Positions 1 to 9,736 are shown, counted from the first letter of the stretch. The stretch: 64,000 bases of DNA from a bacterium (GCA_030429765.1 JAUIER010000006.1:87925-151924); one strand, 5' to 3'. Made by a program: numbers and translations. Notes: generated by a model not told the origin, from the sequence alone.

Positions 1-401
1 ATGCCTTCGCGATCCCATCCGCCCAGATCGATGATCGGCCGTTTGTACACCAATCCATAAGATATCTCGGATGATGTTCCGTGACTTCCGGGCAGGGCCA
101 CGATGATATCCGCGCTGGCCGCGACACAGGCATTCCGGGCAAATCCGATGGTGGTAGGCAGGGCAATGTCAATATATTCGTTGGCATCCGACTTATCGAC
201 CCCCGGCAAGAGCCCGATGGTCGTTCCACCCGCCTCTTTACAACCGCGTGATGCCGCCAACATAACCCCCATCAAGCCCCCACAAACCAAAATCGCCCCC
301 ACCTCAGCGATAATTTTTCCAACATCATGGGCTAATTGATCCACTTCTAGGGTTGATTTAGATCCACCGATAACTGAAACCGTAATTTTCTGCTTGGACA
401 C
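1..401 (-). CDS. SLOG/LOG-type nucleotide-binding protein, TIGR00725-like (3' end outside window)
   Basis: The frame opens at a GTG at 399-401 with an AGGAG Shine-Dalgarno about six bases upstream and runs leftward off the window, giving about 133 residues. The N-terminus is a Rossmann start (VIGGSK), followed by CGGLMGVMLAASRG and then LPGSHGTSSEI. This is the glycine-rich PGG-x-GT-x-x-E signature of the SLOG/lysine-decarboxylase-like superfamily in slightly altered form. The layout matches the TIGR00725 family, related to LOG cytokinin-riboside phosphoribohydrolases and the DprA fold. In the family this site binds a nucleotide or sugar phosphate; the exact substrate of TIGR00725 proteins is not established and I do not assign one. 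It follows pyrC on the same strand after a 204-base gap with its own AT-rich sequence, so it is probably transcribed separately. Confidence 0.75.
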   Translation of the reverse strand, partial: MSKQKITVSVIGGSKSTLEVDQLAHDVGKIIAEVGAILVCGGLMGVMLAASRGCKEAGGTTIGLLPGVDKSDANEYIDIALPTTIGFARNACVAASADIIVALPGSHGTSSEISYGLVYKRPIIDLGGWDREG

Positions 402-605
402 TGATTACTCCTAAATCTGGCCATCCGCTCCCACGAGCCTTATTAAAAACAAATTATACACCACTTTAGTTTAATATTTAGTTCAATTGATGATATTGCA
501 CTCCACTATAAGTCAAAATAAACTTAATATATGGGATTTGATTGATTTCTGAGGGTTATCCACATATTGTATAAAACCTGTGTATAACCACAACATCTAG
601 TGGAA
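402..605. promoter_or_regulatory. AT-rich intergenic region with three DnaA-box-like 9-mers
   Basis: This spacer holds TTATCCACA at 556-564, its inverted counterpart TGTGTATAA (TTATACACA on the other strand) at 579-587, and TTATACACC at 454-462. The first two match the DnaA-box consensus TTATNCACA exactly; the third has one mismatch. The first two also form an 11-bp inverted repeat (554-564 with 579-589, one mismatch). A TATAAT on the minus strand at 453-458 could be the -10 element for the leftward gene, but no good -35 is at normal spacing. What is seen is the motifs; DnaA binding is inference. Confidence 0.45.
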
Positions 606-1886
606 TTATTTGTCCTGAAATACGACTTTTCCACCATAGATAGTCGTCTTCACCCGCCCCACTAATTCGCGGCCGAAGAACGGGCTATTTTTGGATTTCG
701 AGGCCGTATCCTCAACGGTCACGGTCCACACCTCATCCGGATCGACAATGGTGATATCAGCATCATACCCCTCTTTGATCACCCCTTTATTCTTGATGCC
801 GGCGATCTCGGCCTGGCGCGTCGACATCTTATCCACCACCTCTTCCCAGCTCAAAACATTTTTCCGGATCAATTCCGTGTTCGTCAAGGCTAGAGAGGTT
901 TCTAATCCGATAATTCCAAATGGAGCATTCTCAAAATCAACTTCCTTGTCTTCCTTGGAATGCGGCGCGTGGTCCGTCACAATCAGATCGATCGTTCCAT
1001 CCTTCAATCCTTCTTTGACCGCCTCAACATCATCCGGCGTCCGTAGCGGAGGATTCATCTTTGTATTGGTATCAAACGACCGTACCTCATCATCCGTTAA
1101 AGTGAAATGATGCGGACAGGCCTCAGCGGTCACCGATATACCCTGTTTCTTGGCCTGACGGATCAATTCAATAGACCGTCGACAACTCATATGCGCGAAA
1201 TGCACATGCCCGCCCAGATAATGGACCAGCTCAATATCCCGACTGACAATGATACTCTCTGAAATATACGGATCAGCCTTGATCCCCAACTGCGTCGACG
1301 TCACACCTTCGTTCATCGCCCCGCCGGCGCTGATCAATGGATCCTCACAATGCTGAATCAGCAGTATATCAACCATCTTGGAATACTCTAGAGCCCGACG
1401 CATCAACTGACTACTGACAACACTCTTACCATCGTCGGAGAGCGCCAGACAGCCCGCCTTTTTCAATTCAAACATATCCACCAGTTCTTGGTCTTTTTGT
1501 CCGCGCGTGATCGAGCCGATAGGAATCACATTGCACAATCCGACCCGGTTCACTTCTTTGAGCAAGCCCTCGACGACCATCGCGTTATCAATGACCGGTC
1601 GGGTATTAGGCATACACATCACCGTCGTGAAACCTCCTTTGACAGCCGATTGCGAACCTGTTTCGATCGTCTCTTTGTATTCCTGGCCCGGCTCACGGAA
1701 ATGCACATGAATATCAATCAAGCCCGGCAGCACCAGCTTGCCCTTGGCATCAATGGTCTTTGTGGCCTTTACATCTGTGTTAGATCCAATAGCCTGAATC
1801 TTGCCTTTGTCTATAAAGATCGATTGCGGTTTGGTATTTTTCTTGTCCGCGTTGACAATAACCGCGTTGGTGATTAGCAATGACAT
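606..1886 (-). CDS. pyrC: dihydroorotase
   Basis: PyrC closes carbamoyl aspartate to dihydroorotate, the third step of pyrimidine synthesis, in the cytoplasm. The 426-residue product is the usual length for the long (class I) bacterial type. The metal-binding HxH pair is in GLIDIHVHFREPGQ (His60 and His62). Further family signatures are the QHCEDP stretch, the FAHMSCRRS stretch and TDHAPHSKEDK, which carries the catalytic Asp and substrate-binding His. It is the last gene of pyrR-pyrB-pyrC: its start lies 8 bases beyond the pyrB stop, so the two are almost certainly cotranscribed and share the attenuator upstream of pyrR. No catalytic residue appears to be missing. Confidence 0.96.
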   Translation of the reverse strand: MSLLITNAVIVNADKKNTKPQSIFIDKGKIQAIGSNTDVKATKTIDAKGKLVLPGLIDIHVHFREPGQEYKETIETGSQSAVKGGFTTVMCMPNTRPVIDNAMVVEGLLKEVNRVGLCNVIPIGSITRGQKDQELVDMFELKKAGCLALSDDGKSVVSSQLMRRALEYSKMVDILLIQHCEDPLISAGGAMNEGVTSTQLGIKADPYISESIIVSRDIELVHYLGGHVHFAHMSCRRSIELIRQAKKQGISVTAEACPHHFTLTDDEVRSFDTNTKMNPPLRTPDDVEAVKEGLKDGTIDLIVTDHAPHSKEDKEVDFENAPFGIIGLETSLALTNTELIRKNVLSWEEVVDKMSTRQAEIAGIKNKGVIKEGYDADITIVDPDEVWTVTVEDTASKSKNSPFFGRELVGRVKTTIYGGKVVFQDK

Positions 1887-1894
1887 ACGTACCT

Positions 1895-3430
<1,536 letters not shown>

Positions 3431-3470
3431 AACAGACTGAAATATTGATAGTTGTGTTGCTCATGTTCAT

Positions 3471-3495
3471 TCCTTACCCGTCTCTCGGGACGGTG
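3471..3495 (-). promoter_or_regulatory. PyrR-binding loop in the pyr leader
   Basis: The leader RNA reads CCGTCCCGAGAGACGGG followed by TAAGG. This contains the GAGAG loop on a short stem with the trailing AAGG, as in known PyrR-binding loops (consensus around UCC-n-GAGAGG...AAGG). It sits between the promoter and the terminator hairpin of the same leader. PyrR binding here should stabilise the loop and so favour the downstream terminator. Confidence 0.8.
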
Positions 3496-3517
3496 TTTAA
3501 AGGCGTTGATTTCATGA

Positions 3518-3546
3518 AATATAGCATTGCGCCGCGGCTTTGTCAA
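3518..3546 (-). promoter_or_regulatory. sigma-70-type promoter of pyrRBC
   Basis: TTGACA (3541-3546) and TATATT (3518-3523) on the minus strand are separated by exactly 17 bases and lie upstream of the PyrR loop. This would give a leader of about 135 bases before pyrR. Confidence 0.8.
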
Positions 3547-3564
3547 GTTTGCTGAATCGCGCGG

Positions 3565-4236
3565 CTATTTCTGCATCCGCATATTGAACAGCACAACGAA
3601 CTCTCCACGCGGCTTATGACCGGAAAAATGTTCAAGCAATTCACTCGCCCGTCCGGACCGCACCTCCTGAAACTTCTTCGTCAATTCACGAATCACCACA
3701 ACCCGCGGATCATTGAGCGTTGCGGCTATATCCTCCAATGACCTGGCAATCCTGTGCGGCGATTCATAGAAAATAACGGTTCGTTTTTCTTGGATATGCT
3801 CGGCCAGCTTTTTCCGTCGCCCGGCCGATTTGACCGGAAGAAATCCTTCGAAAATAAAGGCATCGCTCGGCAACCCCGACAACGACAACGCCGCGACAAC
3901 CGCTGTGGCCCCGGGCACAACGTCCACGTCGATCCCATGCTCCATCGCCAGATTGATCAACCGATAGCCCGGATCACTGATACCCGGCGTTCCGGCATCA
4001 CTGACCAGCGCCACGGACTTGCCGTTTTTCATCCACTCGATGATCTGATCGGCCTTACGCGATTTGTTGTGATCAAAGTAACTGGTTAATGTCGCTTCAA
4101 TCTGATATTCAGCGAGTAATTTACGGGTATGACGGGTGTCTTCCGCGGCGATCACATCGACTGTCTGCAGGACTTCAACGGCCCGATACGTGATATCCTT
4201 GAGATTACCGATTGGCGTAGAAACGATGTATAGCAT
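3565..4236 (-). CDS. rsmI: 16S rRNA (cytidine1402-2'-O)-methyltransferase
   Basis: RsmI methylates the ribose of C1402 in the decoding centre of 16S rRNA. The protein opens with LYIVSTPIGNLKDITYRAVEVL, contains AAEDTRHTRKLL and SDAGTPGISDPGYRL, and has the VFYESPHRI and REFTKKFQE-like (IRELTKKFQEV) segments, all hallmarks of the family. I chose the ATG at 4234-4236 (223 residues), five bases after AGGG and matching the usual MLYIV start. A TTG at 4260 in the same frame would add eight residues of no family similarity. It lies 33 bases after glmS and probably shares its transcript. Confidence 0.93.
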   Translation of the reverse strand: MLYIVSTPIGNLKDITYRAVEVLQTVDVIAAEDTRHTRKLLAEYQIEATLTSYFDHNKSRKADQIIEWMKNGKSVALVSDAGTPGISDPGYRLINLAMEHGIDVDVVPGATAVVAALSLSGLPSDAFIFEGFLPVKSAGRRKKLAEHIQEKRTVIFYESPHRIARSLEDIAATLNDPRVVVIRELTKKFQEVRSGRASELLEHFSGHKPRGEFVVLFNMRMQK

Positions 4237-4269
4237 AAATGCCCTGAACTCCGTGAGCAAAAGAGGGGT

Positions 4270-6105
4270 CTACTCGACTGTGACTGACTTGGCCAAATTA
4301 CGCGGCTGATCAACATCGCATCCGCGTTTGACCGATATATAGTAGGCAATCATCTGCATCGGCAGTACCGTTAATAACGGCGTCAGCAGATTATTGGTTT
4401 TAGGAACATAAATGGTGTGATGCACATGCTTCCGGATAGATTTATCACCTTCCGTGGCAATCGCAATAATATTCCCCTTGCGGGAACTGATCTCCTGAAT
4501 ATTGGAGATCATTTTTTCATATGTATCTGATTGGGTCGCGACACAAACAACCGCCCGGTATTCGTCGATCAGCGCGATTGGACCGTGTTTCATTTCTCCG
4601 GCTGCATACCCCTCCGCCGGAATATAAGAAATCTCTTTCAATTTCAAAGCCCCTTCAAGGGCGGTTGGAAAATTGATATTCCGTCCCAAAAAGAGAAAGC
4701 AACCAAAGTGCGAATTAGCCTTGGCGATCCGGGCGATCGAATTTTTGTTAGCCAGGATCTTTTCGTATAACTTGGGGACTTGCTTGAGGTCTTTGATCAG
4801 ACGCTTCATCTCTGCCGGCTTTAAATGCTGCTTGGCCGCGCCTAACTTGATCCCCAAAAGATACAGCATGCATAATTGCGCCGTGTACGCCTTGGTCGAT
4901 GCCACGCCGATTTCCGGACCCGCATGCGTGTATAAAATCCCGTCGCTCTCGCGCGCCAATGACGAACCGATCACATTGCAGATTGAAATCACCTTGGCTC
5001 CGCGTTTGCGAGCTTCACGAATCGCGGCTAATGTATCGGCCGTCTCACCGGATTGGCTGATCGCAAGGATCAAGGTATTCTTATCAACGATTGGATTACG
5101 GTAACGGAACTCACTGGCCGCGTCCACCGTGACCGGAACCGAAGCCAAAGATTCAATGATATATTTGCCGACCATGCCGGCATGATATGCGGTACCACAC
5201 GCCACAACCGTGATGTTCTTGATCGCCTTGATCTGCTTATCGGTGAGACCAATGCCCTCCAATGAGATCGCATCCTTCTTGATGCGCGCGTTGAGCATCT
5301 GCTTAAGCACATCCGGCTGCTCATGCATTTCTTTGAGCATAAAATGCGCGTAACCGCCCTTGGCCACAGCGTCGAGTTTGAAAGTGACACGGTCAATCTT
5401 GGGTCGAACTTTTTGACCGTTAAATTTGAAAACATCAACATTGTCTGTCGTCAAGACGGCAAGCTCTTCGTCCTTGAGATAAATGACGCGCTTGGTGTGC
5501 TCCAGGATAGCCGGCACGTCCGAGGCGATATAGTTTTCCGACTTACCTATCCCGATAATCAGCGGAGATCCCACACGGGCCGCAACCAATTCATCGGGAT
5601 GATCCAGCGAAATTACGCCCAGCGCAAACGCACCCTTAAGGTCTTTGATGGCGCGAATCACGGCCGCCTTTAAATCGTTTTTGTAATATTCACTAATCAG
5701 GTGAGCCACAACTTCCGAGTCGGTCTCCGACTTGAATTTGTGTCCGCGTTTTTTGAGCTTGTCCCGCAACAGCTCATAGTTTTCGATAATACCATTGTGC
5801 ACGATGGAGATCCGGCCGGTATTATCACTGTGTGGGTGAGCGTTGACTTTGTTGGGAGCCCCGTGTGTGGCCCATCGTGTATGTGAAATACCCAATGAAC
5901 TTTCGGGAATCGGTTGAGACTTGACGAGTTTTTCCAGATTTGCAATCTTTCCGTCTGTTTTACGCAAAACGATCTTACCGTTTAACATTGACGGGATCAG
6001 CCCGACACCAGACGAATCATACCCTCTATATTCTAATCTTTTCAGCCCGCCGATCAGGACCGGATAGGCCTGACCTTTTCCTACGTATCCAATAATTCCG
6101 CACAT
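4270..6105 (-). CDS. glmS: glutamine--fructose-6-phosphate aminotransferase (isomerizing)
   Basis: GlmS makes glucosamine-6-phosphate for peptidoglycan and LPS. The 611-residue chain begins MCGIIGYVG with the N-terminal nucleophile Cys2, then the glutaminase domain (SHTRWATHG, HNGIIENYELLRDKL) to about residue 240. Two SIS domains follow: ACGTAYHAG, ISQSGETADTLAAIREA and, near the end, AEGYAAGEMKHGPIALID. It ends LAKSVTVE, the canonical C-terminal tail whose final residues close the synthase site. The gene starts 27 bases after the bL27-like gene. There is no room for a glmS ribozyme, so that regulation is absent here. Confidence 0.97.
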   Translation of the reverse strand: MCGIIGYVGKGQAYPVLIGGLKRLEYRGYDSSGVGLIPSMLNGKIVLRKTDGKIANLEKLVKSQPIPESSLGISHTRWATHGAPNKVNAHPHSDNTGRISIVHNGIIENYELLRDKLKKRGHKFKSETDSEVVAHLISEYYKNDLKAAVIRAIKDLKGAFALGVISLDHPDELVAARVGSPLIIGIGKSENYIASDVPAILEHTKRVIYLKDEELAVLTTDNVDVFKFNGQKVRPKIDRVTFKLDAVAKGGYAHFMLKEMHEQPDVLKQMLNARIKKDAISLEGIGLTDKQIKAIKNITVVACGTAYHAGMVGKYIIESLASVPVTVDAASEFRYRNPIVDKNTLILAISQSGETADTLAAIREARKRGAKVISICNVIGSSLARESDGILYTHAGPEIGVASTKAYTAQLCMLYLLGIKLGAAKQHLKPAEMKRLIKDLKQVPKLYEKILANKNSIARIAKANSHFGCFLFLGRNINFPTALEGALKLKEISYIPAEGYAAGEMKHGPIALIDEYRAVVCVATQSDTYEKMISNIQEISSRKGNIIAIATEGDKSIRKHVHHTIYVPKTNNLLTPLLTVLPMQMIAYYISVKRGCDVDQPRNLAKSVTVE

Positions 6106-6132
6106 GATAATTTACAAATAATTTCGAAACGA

Positions 6133-6396
6133 TTACTTCGCTTCTTTGTTAGCTTCCACAGGACGAATGTTAATAACAGTGACAACTTTCTTAAAACTGT
6201 TTTTCTTTCGTGTAAAATAAACTTCACCATCACATTTCGCCGTCAAATGCATCTTTCCAACGACATTCAACCCCGGCTTCCATCGATGTCCTTCGCGCGT
6301 TAAAACCGTTCCCGCTGTGACTTTCTGACCGCCGCTCACCTTGACGCCGCGCGTTTCTTTGTAGTATTTGTGGGTTAAACCACCGACTCTTACCAT
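6133..6396 (-). CDS. rpmA: divergent bL27-like ribosomal protein
   Basis: The 87-residue product reads GVKVSGGQKVTAGTVLTRE...WKPGLNV...LTAKCDGEVYF, which matches the core of ribosomal protein bL27 in order and spacing. It lacks the usual N-terminal AHKKAGGSSRNGRDS-type tail that enters the peptidyl-transferase centre; instead it starts MVRVGGLTHKYYKETR. The ATG at 6394-6396 has a GGAGG five bases upstream; a TTG twelve bases earlier is less likely. It stands apart from rplU and obgE, its normal partners, and heads the transcript leading into glmS and rsmI. It may be the organism's only bL27 in unusual form or a second copy; I cannot tell from the window. Confidence 0.7.
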   Translation of the reverse strand: MVRVGGLTHKYYKETRGVKVSGGQKVTAGTVLTREGHRWKPGLNVVGKMHLTAKCDGEVYFTRKKNSFKKVVTVINIRPVEANKEAK

Positions 6397-6451
6397 AACA
6401 TCCTCCAAAAACTTAATTTGTCGATATTGTGTTTCAATTTACAGTCCAGCA

Positions 6452-6480
6452 AGTATATATGAAAACGCTGAAATAATCAA
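6452..6480 (-). promoter_or_regulatory. promoter for the bL27-like gene, glmS and rsmI
   Basis: TTGATT (6475-6480) and TATACT (6452-6457) on the minus strand are 17 bases apart, about 55 bases before the bL27-like ATG. It lies just downstream of the terminator of the preceding gene, as expected for a new transcription unit. Confidence 0.7.
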
Positions 6481-6483
6481 ACA

Positions 6484-6516
6484 AAATCCTACGCCCTGGG
6501 TCAGAACGTAGGATTT
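6484..6516 (-). terminator. intrinsic terminator after the DsbA-like gene
   Basis: AAATCCTACG (6484-6493) and CGTAGGATTT (6507-6516) form a perfect 10-bp stem around a 13-base loop. On the minus strand the stem is followed by TTTTGTTTG. It lies 25 bases after the stop of the DsbA-like gene. Confidence 0.85.
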
Positions 6517-6541
6517 GTTTAAATAATTGCTATGTAATGGC

Positions 6542-7372
6542 TTACTTCGCCAAAATGGCGTCAATCTCAGCCTTGAGCGCGTCAAACGTGCGGGCCGAGG
6601 TGTTTTTCCCGTTGATGAAGAACGTCGGCGTCCCTCGAACTCCGATTTTGGCCCCCAACTGCATGTCCTGCTGGATCATCTGATCATACTTGGCGTCGTT
6701 GTTTTTGAGGTCACTTTCGAATTTCTCCATATTTAACCCTAACTCCTGGGCGGTTTTACGATAGAATTCGTCATTCAGGTTGCGCCCGTTGGCGATGAGC
6801 TTGTTGACCATGGCCTCATATTGGCCCTGTTCGGCCGCGGCCAGGGCCGCCTTGGCCGCCGGCTTGGCGTTTGGATGGAAATTCAACGGAAAATTCTTCA
6901 CGAGATACCGCACGTCGTTGGGATAGGCCTTCAAAGCCTCCAGGATCGGCGGATGAAAACGGGCACAGAACGGACATTCAAAATCCACAAACTCGGTGAT
7001 CGTGACCTTGGCTGATTGATTACCGATAATAGGCGTATGCGCGACCGGGATTTCATGGATTGTATTTGGATCTGGCGCCGGCGGTTGCTGTCGCTGTGCC
7101 GGGGCGGCTGCCGTCGGAGCGGCATTGACCTTTGCCTCCAAAACCTTCAGGCGTGCTTCAAGCGTGTTGACCCGCGCCAACACCGCGTTGAGCTGACTAT
7201 TGTCTGAATCATCGAGCTTAGCTTCCAATCTGTTTTGCCCTTGAAGAATCGCGGCCTGCTGATCCATCAGCTGTTGTAAGCCCGATCCGCTGTTCTGCTT
7301 GGACATGATTCCCATACCCACCAACACGATAATGATGACAAGTAGAACCGTCGTAAAGATTTTGTTATCCAT
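6542..7372 (-). CDS. membrane-anchored DsbA-family thiol-disulfide protein
   Basis: The 276-residue protein has one N-terminal membrane segment (about residues 5-23), a coiled-coil linker with heptads (about 32-83), an Ala/Pro/Gln-rich spacer (84-103) and a C-terminal DsbA-like thioredoxin fold. The active site is CPFC at 133-136 in VDFECPFCARFHPP, and the cis-proline loop is RGTPTFFING (Pro249). It should act in the periplasm as an oxidase or isomerase of protein disulfides, tethered to the inner membrane. The ATG follows GAGGAG by six bases. The coiled coil suggests a dimer or trimer, as in BdbD- and DsbC-like systems, but no partner (DsbB or VKOR) is nearby. Confidence 0.85.
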   Translation of the reverse strand: MDNKIFTTVLLVIIIVLVGMGIMSKQNSGSGLQQLMDQQAAILQGQNRLEAKLDDSDNSQLNAVLARVNTLEARLKVLEAKVNAAPTAAAPAQRQQPPAPDPNTIHEIPVAHTPIIGNQSAKVTITEFVDFECPFCARFHPPILEALKAYPNDVRYLVKNFPLNFHPNAKPAAKAALAAAEQGQYEAMVNKLIANGRNLNDEFYRKTAQELGLNMEKFESDLKNNDAKYDQMIQQDMQLGAKIGVRGTPTFFINGKNTSARTFDALKAEIDAILAK

Positions 7373-7414
7373 TAGACTCTCCTCATGTTTTGATTTGGTT
7401 CCGGATATCTTCCT

Positions 7415-7442
7415 ATGATAAGTAAAATATCAACAAAAGCAA
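7415..7442 (-). promoter_or_regulatory. possible promoter of the DsbA-like gene
   Basis: TTGCTT (7437-7442) and TATCAT (7415-7420) on the minus strand are 16 bases apart, about 43 bases before the start codon. The match is moderate. Confidence 0.4.
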
Positions 7443-7489
7443 GAAAAAATTTATTCACTGAAAAATGTAACTGTATGAAAATATGTATT

Positions 7490-8311
7490 TTATAGCGCAA
7501 TACGTCCGTACTTGGACACGATGTGCTTGATGTCGTCCCAGCGCTTTGGACAGCCGAACACGGCGATAATCAGCGTACTGTCGCCTTTCTGCAATGTCCC
7601 GACAAAACAGGCCCCGGCCGCCCGGGTGTATCCTGTCTTGCCGTAGATATTTCGTTTCCATCCCTTAAAGAGGATTTTGTTGTGACTCTTCAACGTATGC
7701 TTGGTGCCGCCCTTGCTGTAGATCACATGGCGTTTTTTCTTGATGGCCTGACGGAAGAATTTGTACTTCAGGGCTTCGCGGAATATCAGGTACATGTCAT
7801 AGGCGGTGGTGTACTGCTTGACATTTTTTGTAGGCAATCCGTTGGAATTGGCAAACTTGGTGTGATTGGCGCCGATTTCCTTGGCGCGCTTGTTCATGTC
7901 CTTGACAAACTGTTTTTCTGATCCGGACACAGCCTCGGCCAACACCACGCTGGCGTCATTAGCCGACTTTAACAGGATGGCGTATAACAGATCCCGGACC
8001 TTGTATTTGGCTCCCTGCTTCAGATACAGCTTGGTCGGTTGCGGCAACGTCGCCTTTCGACTGACAGTCACATACGAATCCAACGGCAGCCGCTCGATAA
8101 CCATCAGCGCCGTCATGACCTTGGTGGTTGACGCCGGCAGCACGCGCTTATGCACGTCTTTACCGTACAATCGCTTGACCTTGGTCCGGTCGGAAAAAAT
8201 AACGGCATTGCAGGTCACCCGGTACTTGGCCGTGGCATCCAGCGGGATCAAGAACACCAGGACAATCAGCAAGACCGCACAAAGTCGTCGAATTATTTTG
8301 GAACCTATCAT
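7490..8311 (-). CDS. D-alanyl-D-alanine carboxypeptidase, peptidase S11 family
   Basis: This is a penicillin-binding-protein-type hydrolase that trims the terminal D-Ala of peptidoglycan stem peptides in the periplasm. A signal peptide of about 28 residues (LLIVLVFLIPLDATA) is followed by the three active-site motifs: S61-T-T-K64, SAN at 116-118 and KTG at 225-227. At 273 residues it has the catalytic domain only. The C-terminal beta domain and amphipathic membrane anchor of PBP5 are absent, so it may be soluble or held by partners. It lies 50 bases after the trmB-like gene on the same strand and may be cotranscribed. Confidence 0.88.
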   Translation of the reverse strand: MIGSKIIRRLCAVLLIVLVFLIPLDATAKYRVTCNAVIFSDRTKVKRLYGKDVHKRVLPASTTKVMTALMVIERLPLDSYVTVSRKATLPQPTKLYLKQGAKYKVRDLLYAILLKSANDASVVLAEAVSGSEKQFVKDMNKRAKEIGANHTKFANSNGLPTKNVKQYTTAYDMYLIFREALKYKFFRQAIKKKRHVIYSKGGTKHTLKSHNKILFKGWKRNIYGKTGYTRAAGACFVGTLQKGDSTLIIAVFGCPKRWDDIKHIVSKYGRIAL

Positions 8312-8361
8312 CTCTTGTTATGGTCGATTGGCCGTTATAATGACGGAAAAAATTCTAACAG

Positions 8362-9300
8362 TTAATTCGTATCGATAATGGCCTTGTGCACAGCGTCGAG
8401 CGCAACATTAATTCCCGGTGTGGGAAAGAACTGCTGGCCTTCCATCTTACACATTCGCCAGAATTTCTTGTCTTGACGGATCATAATCCAGAAGTTCTGC
8501 ATCAGCTGCTGTTCGTGCACGATGACCCGCAACAGCATCAACTTCTGCTCAGGGTCATAAAACCTGTCTTTGAGGACAACCGCCACTTCACCTTTCAAAT
8601 TTTCAAACTCAAACTTATCGGGATCAAAATGTTCGATACGATATGATTTCAATTCAACATCCTCATGTAAGCGATAGGAAACATGTTCGTTTTTCTTGAA
8701 TCGCAGCTCAAAAAACTCTTCCTGACCTTCCTCAATCCATTTCCGTTCAAACTTAGTATCAAACTGCGGCTTGATTTCATCGGACTGGATCTCAAACCAG
8801 CGCGGATCATGCTGTTCCTGAACCCACTGAAAGTACGCATAGTCGTCAGTCACAATCTGCAATTCAGATCCGTCTTTTAAGCGGTTGTTTAATAAGCCTA
8901 AAAATTGTTCGGAAAACAATCGATGTTTGACATGCGATTTCTTGGGCCATGGACACGGAAACAAACTATAGATATGATCAATGCTTCGATCGACGAAGAA
9001 CCGTTCAAAGGCCACATTGGCATCCACCCGCAGGATTCGGATATTGTCCTGCGATCCTCCCAGGACGGAATCCCGTCCGATGGCCTTGACCGTCTTGAAT
9101 ATCCGTTCCCAATGAAACTCAATCCCCACAAAATTATGATCCGGGAATTCCAGGGCCTTACGCATCAGCACCTCGCCCATCCCAAACCCGATCTCCACCA
9201 CCAGCGGGGCTTCGCGGTCAAAAACCTGCGCCCAATCGATGGGACGATCGACGGCGTAATAATTCAAAAGCGGTCTTAAAGAACAAATCCGGGCCTTCAT
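8362..9300 (-). CDS. trmB: TrmB-like tRNA (guanine-N7)-methyltransferase with C-terminal extension
   Basis: TrmB makes m7G46 in tRNA. The SAM-binding motif is VEIGFGMGEVL (about 35-45), followed by FVGIEFHW, RVDANVAFERFF and the C-terminal TDDYAYF motif. At 312 residues it is about 90 longer than typical TrmB; the extra C-terminal part (from about residue 215) has no similarity I recognise. In the family motif FPDPWPKKRH the Asp is replaced: here the sequence is FPCPWPKKSH (Cys116, codon TGT). That Asp is reported to be important for catalysis in E. coli TrmB. The gene starts one base after the stop of the lipoprotein gene. Confidence 0.82.
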   Translation of the reverse strand: MKARICSLRPLLNYYAVDRPIDWAQVFDREAPLVVEIGFGMGEVLMRKALEFPDHNFVGIEFHWERIFKTVKAIGRDSVLGGSQDNIRILRVDANVAFERFFVDRSIDHIYSLFPCPWPKKSHVKHRLFSEQFLGLLNNRLKDGSELQIVTDDYAYFQWVQEQHDPRWFEIQSDEIKPQFDTKFERKWIEEGQEEFFELRFKKNEHVSYRLHEDVELKSYRIEHFDPDKFEFENLKGEVAVVLKDRFYDPEQKLMLLRVIVHEQQLMQNFWIMIRQDKKFWRMCKMEGQQFFPTPGINVALDAVHKAIIDTN

Positions 9301-9301
9301 C

Positions 9302-9736
9302 CTACATACTTTTCAGACTGTCAAAAAAGTCCCAGCCCTTGCCCAGCATAAGATTATCCTTGAAAATCACCGGCGTCAATTCGTCGTTCGTGATCTGCCC
9401 GTCGGAATTATTAATCTTGGTCACATAGTAAACGACCAGATGCTGAACTCCGCCGGCTTCGAGCATCTCGATCTGATAGGGATTTCGAAGCCCGACCGCG
9501 CCAAATGACTCGGCCGCTTCATCACCCTGCTGAAATCCGATCTTGACCTGATCGCCCATTAACGCCATCACTTCCTGATATGTCATCCCTTCCTTGACCT
9601 GATCAATACTGGTCAGACTTTGCCGGGGAGCGGGCGGTTGACGCAAGGCCTCGGGAACATAGCCGTAGTCGCCCTCCTGAACCGTTGAACAGCCCACCAA
9701 CAACAACCCCAAACAGACAAATAGAATATTTTTCAT
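9302..9736 (-). CDS. small lipoprotein with SmpA/BamE-like region
   Basis: The product has 144 residues with a lipoprotein signal peptide: FVCLGLLLVGCS, with the lipobox LVGC at about 13-16. The ATG at 9734-9736 was chosen because GGGAG lies five bases upstream; a longer frame from 9826 would bury the signal peptide. The mature part has SIDQVKEGMTYQEVMALMGDQV, resembling the 'GMTxxEVxxxxG' repeat of SmpA/OmlA (BamE fold) lipoproteins. A BAM-complex role is not shown by this alone. It is the first gene of a likely unit with the trmB-like gene and the carboxypeptidase. Confidence 0.7.
   Translation of the reverse strand: MKNILFVCLGLLLVGCSTVQEGDYGYVPEALRQPPAPRQSLTSIDQVKEGMTYQEVMALMGDQVKIGFQQGDEAAESFGAVGLRNPYQIEMLEAGGVQHLVVYYVTKINNSDGQITNDELTPVIFKDNLMLGKGWDFFDSLKSM

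Noticed and set aside
103-339. Plus-strand 78-residue frame at the left edge
   Set aside because: It is antisense to the well-supported SLOG-type gene and has no recognisable product.
3565-4260. Upstream TTG start of rsmI at 4260
   Set aside because: The added residues have no family similarity; the internal ATG has a well-placed AGGG and matches the usual RsmI start.
6106-6132. glmS ribozyme
   Set aside because: Only 27 bases separate glmS from the upstream gene and no ribozyme core is seen.
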